From the NCBI RefSeq assembly GCF_019599465.1, contig NZ_RKLR01000002.1, positions 310,001 through 374,000 of the forward strand: a stretch of DNA of 64,000 nt, written 5' to 3'. This DNA is from Haloarcula rubra. GTDB lineage: Archaea; Halobacteriota; Halobacteria; Halobacteriales; Haloarculaceae. Made by a program: the position numbers and the translations under genes. The notes under the pieces were generated by a model. The model saw only the letters and a program-made list of their open reading frames with translations, was not told the DNA's origin and ran no database searches. Below are positions 52,836-61,719 of the stretch, piece after piece. The stretch's first letter is position 1, and each line of letters begins with the position of its first letter.

Positions 52836-53315
52836 TCAGTCGTCGGACGCCGCCGACGGCGACGACAGGTCGGCGACGTGCCGACAGACGTGACGGACCT
52901 GCGGGAGCGTCGACGCCGGGAGCGTCTCGGGGTCGACCCAGCGACACTCGAAGACGCCCTCTCGCTGGTCGGCGTCCGGTTCCGAGAGCAACGCGCAGTC
53001 GAACACCGTGTACGCCGAGACGGTGTCGTCGAGGCTGTCGTGGGCGTACCAGAACGTCGTCACGGGCCGGCCGATGTGGGCCCGACAGTTGAGTTCCTCG
53101 GCCAGTTCGCGGCGTAGTCCCTCCGTCGGACACTCGCTCCGGTGGACGCCGCCGCCGGGGAGGGTCCAGAACGGCGTGCCGTCCGCGTGGCGCTCTCTGA
53201 CCAGCAGCACCTTCGACGCCGACGTCACCAGCCCCTTCGCCCCGTCTCTGAGGCGGAAGGGGCCGGCCCGCAGGGCCGTCTCTGGTTCCAGTCGGGGACT
53301 CGACCGTCCTGCCAT
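52836..53315 (-). CDS. Nudix hydrolase
   Basis: A 159-residue enzyme with the Nudix box GGVHRSECPTEGLRRELAEE near residues 55-75 (the usual final Gly is Asn), which binds Mg and cleaves diphosphates linked to a nucleoside. The preceding strand TPFWTLPGG and the following WVDPETLP are typical. The substrate is unknown; nucleotide sanitation or sugar-nucleotide hydrolysis are possible. It converges on serS after three bases. A TTTATTTATG promoter lies about 30 bases before the ATG at 53315. Confidence 0.88.
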   Translation of the reverse strand: MAGRSSPRLEPETALRAGPFRLRDGAKGLVTSASKVLLVRERHADGTPFWTLPGGGVHRSECPTEGLRRELAEELNCRAHIGRPVTTFWYAHDSLDDTVSAYTVFDCALLSEPDADQREGVFECRWVDPETLPASTLPQVRHVCRHVADLSSPSAASDD

Positions 53316-53554
53316 GCGTTACGTAAACCGGTCTGAGGGGCATAAATAAACACCTCCTAATCCCTCGCGCGTCGGACCGCACGGTGGCTTCGACGGACGA
53401 CAGTGTAGCGCTCGTACTGGGATATAGATACTCGTTAACTGGTGGCAAACATCGGAAAGGCGCCACTTCTCACGAGGCCCGAGGCCACCGGGTACTGGCG
53501 GTCGACCCCAGTTCGGGCGCCGTCGCCGTGGCACGCGATCACGGCGTCGACCGC
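53316..53554. other. 239-base gap with no clear gene
   Basis: TTACGTAA (53319-53326) and the AT-rich TTTATTTATG box read on the minus strand belong to the Nudix promoter. The rest shows no Shine-Dalgarno-led start, no ribosomal or tRNA features and no clear hairpin. A GTG-led frame from 53384 is rejected because it only continues through the antisense of real genes. Confidence 0.4.
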
Positions 53555-53902
53555 TCAGCCCGTGTACGTCTCGATACGCTCGATACGTCCGTCGTCGAAC
53601 TGGAACACGTCGACGAAGCGGGCGATGGGGTCGCCGTCGGCGTCGAGCAACCGCCCGCGCACCGCCACGCCGTCGCCGTCCGGCCGTCGGAAGAGGCCGT
53701 CGATGGGGTGGCTCGTGTCCGTCTGGGGCCGCTCCTCGCGCATGAACCGGACGAACCGCTCGCGACCCTCGATGGTCCGGTCGGGCCGGTCGTGGACGAA
53801 CTCCGGCGCGAGCAGTCGCGTCAACAGGTCGTAGTCGCCCTCGTCCAGCGCCAGGTAGTACGCGCGGGCGTGGTCGGCCGGCGTCTCGTCGGCGTCAGTC
53901 AT
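53555..53902 (-). CDS. Nuclear transport factor 2-like (SnoaL-type) protein
   Basis: A 115-residue protein of the NTF2-like superfamily. It opens MTDADETPADHARAYYLALD, then LAPEFVHDRPDRTIEGRERF and the C-terminal sheet FVDVFQFDDGRIERIETYTG. These folds bind small molecules or act as isomerases or dehydratases, and no specific activity can be read. ATG 53902 overlaps the end of the redoxin gene upstream by eight bases, so the two are translationally coupled. Confidence 0.85.
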   Translation of the reverse strand: MTDADETPADHARAYYLALDEGDYDLLTRLLAPEFVHDRPDRTIEGRERFVRFMREERPQTDTSHPIDGLFRRPDGDGVAVRGRLLDADGDPIARFVDVFQFDDGRIERIETYTG

Positions 53903-55247
53903 CGTCGTCACCGTCGGCCTCTCGCTCGCCGGCCACGGGGTCGGTCAGGTCCAGGTCCCCGTCGACGGCCGCGGCGTCGTCGCCCGGCGCGTCCTCTCCG
54001 TCCTCGGCGTCGGCCTCGGCCTCGGCCTCTCCCGGCAGTGTCTCGACCATCGTGGTCGGTTCTTCGGTCACCGCCTCCGTCGGCGGTTCGGTATCGGGGT
54101 TACTCGCCGCCAGTTCGGCCTGTATCTCGGCCAGTTCGTCGTCGCCGATTTCGTCGTCGCCCTCGTCGTCACCGTCCGCAGACGCCGCCGTACCGGGGTC
54201 GCTCGTCGCCGTGGCGTCGTCGGTGGTGTCCGCGGACGCCGTGGTTTCGGCCTCCGTGTCGTCCGCCTCGGCCATCTCGTCGTCGATGTCCACGCCCAGT
54301 GCCACGTCGTCGGGGTCCGGGTCCGTCGGGAGGATGGTCGACAGTTCGTCCGGCGCCTTCTCCAAATCGTCCTCCGCCGGCGGCCACTCGCCGTCCGGGT
54401 CCGGCGGTTCCTCGTAGCCGCGAGCGGTCTCGAGCGGTCGCTCGGCGTCGTCCCGCAGGTCCTGCCCCTCCGCACCGCTCCCGCTGGAGTAGGCGCTCGC
54501 GGCCTGTGTCAGCCAGTCGGCGGCCTGCCACAGCGAACTGGCCTTCGTCCGCGCCCCGTCGTAGATGGGGGCCAGCGACGCGTCGTCGCCGAACCGGACC
54601 GCAGTGTCGAACTGGGCTTCCGCTTCCTCGAACTCCTCGCGGGCGCGCTGGAAGTCCGACTGGGCCAGCATCCACTCGGAGTCGCCGAACTCGTTCATCG
54701 CCGCGGTGAACGCCCGTCGTCCCTCGGTGTAGTGAGCGTGGCCGATGCGGTAGCGGGCGAAGGCGGTGTCGTCGCCGCCGGTGTCGGCGATGGCGTCTTT
54801 GAGTTCGTCGACGCGAGGGAGTTCCGTCGGGTCGTCGGTGTGCCACGCGTACCGGACGACGCCGTCGTGGTCGACGACGGCGACGGCCCGTTCGACCAGT
54901 CGCTGACCGATGTCGTCGACCATCGTCAGGTCGTACTGCTCGGCGACGTCGCCGGCGGTGTCGGCGAGCAACGGCACCTTCAGGTCGTACCGGTCGGCGA
55001 ACGCCCGGTGGCTGTACACCGAGTCCGGACTGATACCGAGGATGGTGACGTCCTTCTGCATGGTGAAGAGGTCGAGTTCGTCGAGGTCACACGACGCCTC
55101 GTCGCAGGCCTGATTGAAATCGGCCGGGTAGAACGCGAGGATGACGACGTCGTCGCCGACGTACTCATCGAGGGCGACTCGCCTGCGCTCGCCGTCGACG
55201 AGCGCCGGTAACTCGAACGTCGGCGCCACCGTCCCCTCCCCAATCAC
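53895..55247 (-). CDS. Redoxin (peroxiredoxin-like) domain protein with long acidic C-terminus
   Basis: A 450-residue protein. Residues 1-155 are a peroxiredoxin of the Bcp/AhpC type: FYPADFNQACDEASCDLDEL carries Cys48 and Cys53, then DVTILGISPDSVYSHRAFAD and LPLLADTAGDVAEQYDL-like strands. The usual Thr before the first Cys is Gln. Residues 165-285 are helical and TPR-like (HYTEGRRAFTAAMNEFG, FQRAREEFEEAEAQFDTAVR). The remainder is a low-complexity Asp/Glu/Thr tail with repeated acidic blocks. The helical part may bind partners. The next gene overlaps it. Confidence 0.82.
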   Translation of the reverse strand: MIGEGTVAPTFELPALVDGERRRVALDEYVGDDVVILAFYPADFNQACDEASCDLDELDLFTMQKDVTILGISPDSVYSHRAFADRYDLKVPLLADTAGDVAEQYDLTMVDDIGQRLVERAVAVVDHDGVVRYAWHTDDPTELPRVDELKDAIADTGGDDTAFARYRIGHAHYTEGRRAFTAAMNEFGDSEWMLAQSDFQRAREEFEEAEAQFDTAVRFGDDASLAPIYDGARTKASSLWQAADWLTQAASAYSSGSGAEGQDLRDDAERPLETARGYEEPPDPDGEWPPAEDDLEKAPDELSTILPTDPDPDDVALGVDIDDEMAEADDTEAETTASADTTDDATATSDPGTAASADGDDEGDDEIGDDELAEIQAELAASNPDTEPPTEAVTEEPTTMVETLPGEAEAEADAEDGEDAPGDDAAAVDGDLDLTDPVAGEREADGDDDD

Positions 55248-55336
55248 AGTTGCATCTATACCTACCGATACTTAAGGGTGATTGACATCGGCCCGCCGAG
55301 CGAGCCGTTTTTGACGGCTGAGGTGGAACTGACGGT

Positions 55337-55852
55337 GTGGAACTGCACGTTCGCTACGAGGGCGACGACGACCCCGACAAGTGTAGCGCCCGGAAACTCG
55401 CGCGCTTCGACCTCGCCGAGTTGCACCGGGCGACGCGGTCGACGCCGCCGGGCATCGTCCTCAACCCCTTCGCCGAGCAAGCGCTCTCGCCCGCCGACGC
55501 CCCGACGGTCGGCGACGGCGCCCGTCACGAGCGACTGGTCGCGCTGGACTGCTCGTGGGAGACGGCCGAACGCGAGGCCTTCGACCTACAGGGCGTCCAC
55601 CGCTCGCTCCCCTTTCTGGTCGCCGGCAACCCCGTCAACTACGGGACGGCCTTCCAGTTGAACACCGTCGAGGCCTTCGCCGGCGCACTGTGTATCCTCG
55701 GCGAACGCGACCACGCCGAGGAGATTCTCTCGAAGTTCTCGTGGGGCCACACGTTCCTCGAACTGAACGAGGAACCGCTCCGGCGGTACGCGGACTGCGA
55801 GGACTCGAGCGACGTCGTCGCCGTGCAGGACGACTATCTGGCCGCGGAGTGA
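55337..55852 (+). CDS. tsr3: 16S rRNA aminocarboxypropyltransferase Tsr3
   Basis: Transfers the aminocarboxypropyl group of SAM to the hypermodified uridine of small-subunit rRNA. The 171-residue protein has the Tsr3 set: [19 protein letters not shown] near the start, [10 protein letters not shown], then [20 protein letters not shown] and [20 protein letters not shown]. Start is GTG 55337. It is one base away from the small zinc-protein gene on the opposite strand. Archaeal members act on N1-methylpseudouridine-like positions; only transfer of the acp group is inferred here. Confidence 0.93.
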   Translation: MELHVRYEGDDDPDKCSARKLARFDLAELHRATRSTPPGIVLNPFAEQALSPADAPTVGDGARHERLVALDCSWETAEREAFDLQGVHRSLPFLVAGNPVNYGTAFQLNTVEAFAGALCILGERDHAEEILSKFSWGHTFLELNEEPLRRYADCEDSSDVVAVQDDYLAAE

Positions 55853-55853
55853 G

Positions 55854-55961
55854 TCAACTGATGACCGGGTCGCGAAGCGACGCGTCGCAGTGCGGACACG
55901 TCTTGCGGACCTCTGCTTCGACGACGTCGGTGATTCGTTCGCCGCAGTTCGGACAGCGCAT
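55854..55961 (-). CDS. 35-residue double-CxxC zinc protein
   Basis: A very small protein, MRCPNCGERITDVVEAEVRK followed by TCPHCDASLRDPVIS. Two CPxC motifs (CPNC, CPHC) make a zinc ribbon of the kind found in many haloarchaeal micro-proteins. ATG at 55961 and TGA at 55854-55856 are separated from the convergent Tsr3 stop by one base. A role in nucleic-acid or protein binding is likely, but no specific function is known to me. Short size keeps confidence moderate. Confidence 0.65.
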   Translation of the reverse strand: MRCPNCGERITDVVEAEVRKTCPHCDASLRDPVIS

Positions 55962-56000
55962 GTGTATAGCTACCACGCCACGCGTCTTGTAGTTTGACCA

Positions 56001-57299
<1,299 letters not shown>

Positions 57300-57379
57300 G
57301 ACAGTCTCACTTCTCACTCGCCGCCCGTCTCGGGTCGGCACTCGCCGCGAGTCGACCAGCGGCGGCTATCGTGTCGGTC

Positions 57380-57991
57380 TCACTCGTCGGGGTACTTCGG
57401 TTCGCGGCGCTCGGCCCGTTCGAGCGCTCGCTCGACCACCGCGCGCACGTCGCCGTGGAAGACGCTCCCGTGGCCCGAGTACATGTGTTCGACGCCGTCG
57501 GGCATCCGTTCTAACAGCGTCCTGATGCTCTCGATGAGTCGCTCGCGGGACTGACCGGGGTAGTCCGTGCGGCCGAACGACCCGTCGTCGAACGCGCCGT
57601 CGTCGTGGACCACCACGTCGCCCGAGAACAGCGAGTTCGCCGAGACCAGCGAGACGTGGTCCTCGGCGTGGCCGGGCGTGTACACCACGTCGCAGGCCTC
57701 GTCGCCGACCAGTATCTCCTCGCCGTCCACGAGCGCGTTGTCCCGGCGTGCGTGGTCGCCGTAGGCGTACAGCGGCGCGTCGAACGCGTCGAGCACCGCG
57801 TCCAGTCGCTCGACGTGGTCGCCGTGCTGGTGGGTCAGGACGACGGCGTCCAGCGTGTCGGTGTGCTCGCGAATCACGTCGACCACGCCCTCCATCGCGC
57901 CCGCGTCGACGAGCGTGGTCCGCTCGCCGATGGCGAGGTAGGCGTTACAGGTGAACGTCTCGGCGTCGGCGGTGACGTTGTGGACCTCCAT
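57380..57991 (-). CDS. MBL-fold metallohydrolase (glyoxalase II-like)
   Basis: A 203-residue compact metallo-beta-lactamase fold protein. Metal ligands THQHGDH (His54, His56, Asp58, His59), [13 protein letters not shown] and MYSGHGS are complete. Size and motif spacing match small glyoxalase-II-like hydrolases acting on thioesters such as S-lactoyl or CoA derivatives. A bacillithiol or gamma-glutamylcysteine substrate is possible in haloarchaea, but nothing here fixes it. It converges on L40e. Confidence 0.87.
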   Translation of the reverse strand: MEVHNVTADAETFTCNAYLAIGERTTLVDAGAMEGVVDVIREHTDTLDAVVLTHQHGDHVERLDAVLDAFDAPLYAYGDHARRDNALVDGEEILVGDEACDVVYTPGHAEDHVSLVSANSLFSGDVVVHDDGAFDDGSFGRTDYPGQSRERLIESIRTLLERMPDGVEHMYSGHGSVFHGDVRAVVERALERAERREPKYPDE

Positions 57992-58099
57992 GTCCGTGTC
58001 GTGTGGCGCTACTCGCTTGAGTGTACTGACGAGGCGGTGGCGTCGCGTCTGTCCGTGTCAGTCGCCGAAGCTATACGTCGAGCGGCGGAGGTCCTGCAC

Positions 58100-58819
58100 A
58101 TGGCATCCGTTACGGTCTGGAACGAGTACGTCCACGAACGCGAGGGCGGGGACGCCGCCGAGGTGTACCCCGACGGCATCCACACGGCTATCGCAGACGC
58201 GCTCTCCGAACGCGGTCACGACACTCGGACGGCGACGCTCGACGAGCCGGAGCACGGCCTCACCGAGTCGGTACTCGACGAGACGGACGTGTTGCTGTGG
58301 TGGGGCCACGTCGCCCACGACGAGGTCGACGACGACGTGGTCGAGCGAGTCGCCGACCGCGTCTACGACGGGATGGGGCTGCTCGTCCTCCACTCGGCAC
58401 ACGCCTCCAAGCCGTTCAAGCGACTGCTCGGGACACCCTGTGACCTGACGTGGCGCGAGGTCGGCGAGCGCGAACGGTGCTGGGTCGTCGACCCCGGCCA
58501 CCCCATCACCGACGGACTGGACGACTCGCTGGTCATCGAGGAGGCCGAGATGTACGGCGAACCGTTCGGCGTCCCGGAGCCCGACAGGCTCGTGTTCACC
58601 TCGTGGTTCGAGGGCGGCGAGGTGTTCCGAAGCGGGTGTTGTTACCACCGGGGTCGCGGGAACATCTTCTACTTCCGGCCGGGCCACGAGACGTACCCCA
58701 TCTACCACCGCGAGGACGTCCAGCAGGTACTGGACAACGCCGTCCGGTGGGCCACGCCGAACGAGGGGGCCGACGCTCACGCCGGCAACCGGAACGTCGA
58801 CGCGCGCGAGTCGCTGTAA
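58100..58819 (+). CDS. ThuA-domain protein (trehalose utilization-like)
   Basis: A 239-residue protein of the ThuA/glutamine-amidotransferase-like fold. [20 protein letters not shown] opens it, with [40 protein letters not shown] and the C-terminal [20 protein letters not shown]. ThuA proteins act on disaccharides, such as 3-keto-trehalose in bacteria; the activity in archaea is not established. ATG 58100 was chosen because the residues from it match the family and the 5' sequence is not conserved-looking. Confidence 0.87.
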   Translation: MASVTVWNEYVHEREGGDAAEVYPDGIHTAIADALSERGHDTRTATLDEPEHGLTESVLDETDVLLWWGHVAHDEVDDDVVERVADRVYDGMGLLVLHSAHASKPFKRLLGTPCDLTWREVGERERCWVVDPGHPITDGLDDSLVIEEAEMYGEPFGVPEPDRLVFTSWFEGGEVFRSGCCYHRGRGNIFYFRPGHETYPIYHREDVQQVLDNAVRWATPNEGADAHAGNRNVDARESL

Positions 58820-58940
58820 TCCGTCCTCGTCAACTGGTCGTAAACGGCCGGTTCACGCGCCCACGCGCATGAAGCGGAACAGAGCGGGGTGGGACCGGCG
58901 AGTGATTTTTCACTGTGAACTGCATAGTTGTACACGTACC

Positions 58941-59132
58941 ATGGGGTTCGGGAGCTACGACGAGTCGGAACAAGACAATCAGGAGTACGACACAGAGTTC
59001 GACGACGAGGATGGACTCGACGCCGAGGAGAACGCCCACGAGGGTGACGTCGAATACGAGTTCACCGCGTCGAACGACGAACTACTCGACCGGCTGAAAG
59101 ACATCAAGGAGGACGAGAGCCAGAACACGTGA
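58941..59132 (+). CDS. DUF5786 small acidic protein
   Basis: A 63-residue haloarchaeal protein with the DUF5786 signature MGFGSYDESEQDNQEYDTEF followed by an acidic linker and a helix ASNDELLDRLKDIKEDE. It is found widely in halophiles, but function is unknown to me; the acidic, soluble nature suggests a protein-binding role. The last codons overlap the GTG of the DUF99 gene (GTGA), so the two are translated together. An ATTTTTCA box about 30 bases upstream may be the promoter. Confidence 0.85.
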   Translation: MGFGSYDESEQDNQEYDTEFDDEDGLDAEENAHEGDVEYEFTASNDELLDRLKDIKEDESQNT

Positions 59133-59680
59133 AAGCCGGCGTTCGCGCGCTCGGCGTCGCCGAATCGTATCGCGAGTCGACTAGTCACCTCGCGGGAACT
59201 GTCGTCCGTGCCAGCCGCGTCGTCGACGGGTTCGTCTTCGACACCTGTACCGTCGGCGGGCGCGACGCCACCGAGACTGTCTGTGCGATGGTCGACCGAC
59301 TGGACCGCGAGGACGTCCGCTATCTCTTGCTCGCCGGCATCGCTCCCGCGTGGTTCAACGTCCTCGATTTGCACGCGATACACGACTGGACGGGACTGCC
59401 GACTATCTCGGTCACGTTCGAGTCCTCGCCGGGGCTCGAGGGGGCCATCCGCGAGGCGTTCGACGACCCCGACATTGTCAGGGGCCGCCTCGACACATAC
59501 CGCGCCCAGCCAGACCGCCGCCCGGTCACGGTCAACGACGAGACGGTGTACGTCCGCGCGGTCGGTATCGAGGACGACGCGGCCGCCGACGTGGTCCGCG
59601 CGTTCACGCCCGAGGGCGGCCGCCCGGAACCGCTCCGGGTCGCCAGACTCGCCGCCCGGGGACTGGTCGACAGGGAGTGA
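59129..59680 (+). CDS. DUF99 (UPF0215) family protein
   Basis: A 183-residue protein with the DUF99 pattern: VKAGVRALGVAESYRESTSH at the start, then GTVVRASRVVDGFVFDTCTV and LLAGIAPAWFNVLDLHAIHD, a conserved strand and helix of the family. Start codon is GTG at 59129, overlapping the DUF5786 stop. The family resembles endonuclease V in fold, but nuclease activity is not shown and the sequence alone does not decide it. No other function is known to me. Confidence 0.87.
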   Translation: MKAGVRALGVAESYRESTSHLAGTVVRASRVVDGFVFDTCTVGGRDATETVCAMVDRLDREDVRYLLLAGIAPAWFNVLDLHAIHDWTGLPTISVTFESSPGLEGAIREAFDDPDIVRGRLDTYRAQPDRRPVTVNDETVYVRAVGIEDDAAADVVRAFTPEGGRPEPLRVARLAARGLVDRE

Positions 59681-59724
59681 GCGGCGACCGCCGGCCTTGA
59701 TACGACCCGGGCCGAACGACGGGT

Positions 59725-60312
59725 ATGGAGCAGATGGACGGGCTGGACGTGGTCGCCTGCGAGCGCTGCGAAGAGCTCTGTGCGTCCCGGTCGCGCATCG
59801 TCAACGGCGTCGGCCCGGCCGACGCGGACCTCCTGTTCGTCGGCGAGGCGCCGGGCGCCAACGAGGACGAACGGGGCGAACCGTTCGTCGGCCGCAGCGG
59901 CGACGTGTTGGACGACGGCCTGCGCGAGGTGGGGCTGGACCGCGGCGACGTACGCATCACCAACTGCGTGCGCTGTCGCCCGCCGGAGAACCGCGACCCG
60001 AGGAAGGGAGAACTGGCGAACTGCCGCGAGTATCTGGAGACCGAAATCGACCGCGTCGACCCGGAACTCGTGATTACGCTCGGGAAAGTCCCTGCCGAGC
60101 ACCTACTGGGCCGGGACGTCGCTGTCACCGGCGAGGCCGGCGACGTGGTCGACGTGGCTATCGAGGGCCAGCCCCGGCGCGTGATGGTCTGTGTCCACCC
60201 GGCGGCGACGCTGTACGACCCGAGTCAGAAGGAGACGTTCGCGTCGACGTTAGCGAAGGCGGCCGACTTCACGGACGGCGAGAGCGGACAGCGACGGCTC
60301 GGGGACTTCTAG
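59725..60312 (+). CDS. Uracil-DNA glycosylase, family 4 (4Fe-4S)
   Basis: Removes uracil from DNA in base-excision repair. The 195-residue protein has GEAPGANEDERGEPFVGRSG (40-59), the catalytic and binding motif, and the C-terminal HPAATLYDP (158-166). Cys12, Cys15, Cys81, Cys84 and Cys100 (in ACERCEEL, NCVRC and LANC) supply the iron-sulfur ligands. This is the thermostable-type UDGa also seen in halophiles. It starts at ATG 59725 and is 44 bases after the DUF99 gene on the same strand. Confidence 0.93.
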   Translation: MEQMDGLDVVACERCEELCASRSRIVNGVGPADADLLFVGEAPGANEDERGEPFVGRSGDVLDDGLREVGLDRGDVRITNCVRCRPPENRDPRKGELANCREYLETEIDRVDPELVITLGKVPAEHLLGRDVAVTGEAGDVVDVAIEGQPRRVMVCVHPAATLYDPSQKETFASTLAKAADFTDGESGQRRLGDF

Positions 60313-60414
60313 GGACGCCGCGCGTCGGACGGGTTCGGTGACATCGCTTTGCACCCGCCGGCGAAACCTGTCCGAAGGGGAACGCACTTAGCCCGCCTCG
60401 GCCTACTCGCGCAC

Positions 60415-61065
60415 ATGAACGTGAGACAGACGGCCGCCGACGTGGTCGTCGTCGACTACGGGTTGGGGAACCTCCGGAGCGTCACGCGCGGCCTCGAACG
60501 TGCCGGCGCGAGCGTCACGCTCTCGGAGGACCCGGCCGACTTCGACGCCGCCGACGGCATCGTCCTCCCCGGCGTCGGGGCCTTCTCGGAGGGCATGGAC
60601 AACGCCGGGCCGTTCCGCGACGCACTCGTCGAACAGGCCGAGGCGGGCAAACCGCTGTTCGGTATCTGTCTCGGGATGCAGATGCTCCTGACCACCAGCG
60701 AAGAGGCCGACCACGCCGGGCAGGGCGACGCCGAGGGACTGGACCTCGTCCCCGGGAAGAACGTCCGCTTCAGCCGCGACCAGACGGTGCCCCACATGGG
60801 CTGGAACGAACTGCACGTCGAACGCGACCACCCCCTCGTCGAGGGCGTCGACGGCGAACACGCCTACTTCGTCCACTCGTACTACGCCGTCCCCGACGAC
60901 GAGGAGAGCGTCGTCGCCACCACCGACTACGGCGTCGACTTCGCCTCCATCGTCGCCAACGAGGCCGGCAACGTCTTCGGCACCCAGTTCCACCCGGAGA
61001 AGTCGGGCGAGACGGGCCTGCGTATCCTGCGGAACTACGTCGACTACTGCGTCGACCAGCGGTAG
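60415..61065 (+). CDS. hisH: Imidazole glycerol phosphate synthase glutaminase subunit
   Basis: Supplies ammonia from glutamine to HisF in histidine synthesis. The 216-residue class-I glutaminase has VVVDYGLGNLRSV at the start, the nucleophile Cys85 in GICLGMQML, and the catalytic His and Glu in GTQFHPEKSGETG. ATG 60415 begins the domain. A GCACTTAG element about 28 bases upstream is a weak TATA-like candidate. It converges on the SWIM gene across a region of strong hairpins; hisF is not in this window. Confidence 0.95.
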   Translation: MNVRQTAADVVVVDYGLGNLRSVTRGLERAGASVTLSEDPADFDAADGIVLPGVGAFSEGMDNAGPFRDALVEQAEAGKPLFGICLGMQMLLTTSEEADHAGQGDAEGLDLVPGKNVRFSRDQTVPHMGWNELHVERDHPLVEGVDGEHAYFVHSYYAVPDDEESVVATTDYGVDFASIVANEAGNVFGTQFHPEKSGETGLRILRNYVDYCVDQR

Positions 61066-61148
61066 CGGGTCGCGTACGGTCGCGGTGGCCGGGAGCGCGC
61101 TCCGTCGCGCGACGACGGGGGAGGGCAGGAACACCACCGAAAGCATAC

Positions 61149-61201
61149 CGCGCCGGAGGCGCGGTTTCACCGGAATCGCCGTGGGCGATTCCGGCTTTTT
61201 T
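61149..61201 (+). terminator. Tandem hairpins with T-run downstream of hisH
   Basis: CCGCGCC-GGA-GGCGCGG (61149-61165) is a seven-pair hairpin. CCGGAATCGCC-GTG-GGCGATTCCGG (61171-61195) is an 11-pair perfect hairpin followed by C and five T (61197-61201). It looks like an intrinsic terminator for hisH, though the same sequence could be the 3' end of a small RNA. Confidence 0.7.
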
Positions 61202-61209
61202 AGCGTAGA

Positions 61210-61272
61210 TTTTTGCGAGGTGGGTGCCCACAGCGCCGCGTAGCGGCGCGAGGACACCCGCCGAAGCAAAAA
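61210..61272. repeat. 63-base near-perfect palindrome between hisH and the SWIM gene
   Basis: Outer arms TTTTTGC and GCAAAAA enclose GGTGGGTGCCC pairing with GGACACCCGCC (9 Watson-Crick pairs, one wobble and one mismatch), and GCGCCGC-GTA-GCGGCGC at the centre. Nearly every base is paired, so it can form a long hairpin in either strand. It may be a bidirectional terminator for the convergent genes or one copy of a dispersed repeat family. Confidence 0.6.
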
Positions 61273-61276
61273 GGTA

Positions 61277-61624
61277 CTACAGGAAGTCCCGGACGTCCGA
61301 GTACCACATGTCGTGGTCGTCGACGGCGTCGATGGCCTCGGCGATACGGACGGCGATGGCGTGCCAGCACAGGTCGTCGGGGTCGTCGCTGTCGAGGTTG
61401 TACTCGGCGTCGGCGCAGTGACAGCCGCCGTCCTCGACGATGTACTCGTCCTCGTAGCCGACGACGACGGTGAAGTCGCGATAGCCTTTCACGCGACTCT
61501 CGCCGACGGCCTCGATGGCGCGCTGGCCCCGGTCGCCGTGGGCGTCGACGATAGCTGTCACTGCCTCGGGGGTGAGTCCCCCCTCCGATTCCAGCAGCGA
61601 CACCCACTCGTCGACGGCGGTCAC
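61277..61624 (-). CDS. Small SWIM zinc-finger protein
   Basis: A 115-residue protein starting with GTG at 61624. The zinc motif is CHC followed by CWH (GGCHCADAEYN and DLCWHAIAVRIAEAI), the SWIM pattern CxC-xn-CxH. Preceding strands are RDFTVVVGYEDEYIVEDG. It probably binds protein or DNA; the family is common in haloarchaea, and another SWIM protein is at 13202-13834. The upstream longer frame from 61711 begins with a GTG inside the promoter region and is rejected. Confidence 0.78.
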   Translation of the reverse strand: MTAVDEWVSLLESEGGLTPEAVTAIVDAHGDRGQRAIEAVGESRVKGYRDFTVVVGYEDEYIVEDGGCHCADAEYNLDSDDPDDLCWHAIAVRIAEAIDAVDDHDMWYSDVRDFL

Positions 61625-61689
61625 ACGATGGCTAGGCAGAGGTGTGACAAAACAGCGTCGTCTCTCTCGGTCGGCGAGCGCCCCGGAAC

Positions 61690-61700
61690 CATAAACAGGG
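61690..61700 (+). promoter_or_regulatory. TATA-like promoter of the histidine kinase gene
   Basis: CCATAAACAGG at 61690-61700 lies about 26 bases before the ATG at 61720, a leaderless spacing. Read on the other strand the same TTTATGG could serve the SWIM gene with a leader of about 40 bases. Confidence 0.5.
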
Positions 61701-61719
61701 AGCGGGCCCACGACACGTC

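Noticed and set aside
53384-54709. GTG-led frame of 441 codons starting in the gap after the Nudix gene
   Set aside because: Most of it is antisense to the NTF2-like and redoxin genes, and the later part is Arg/Pro low complexity.
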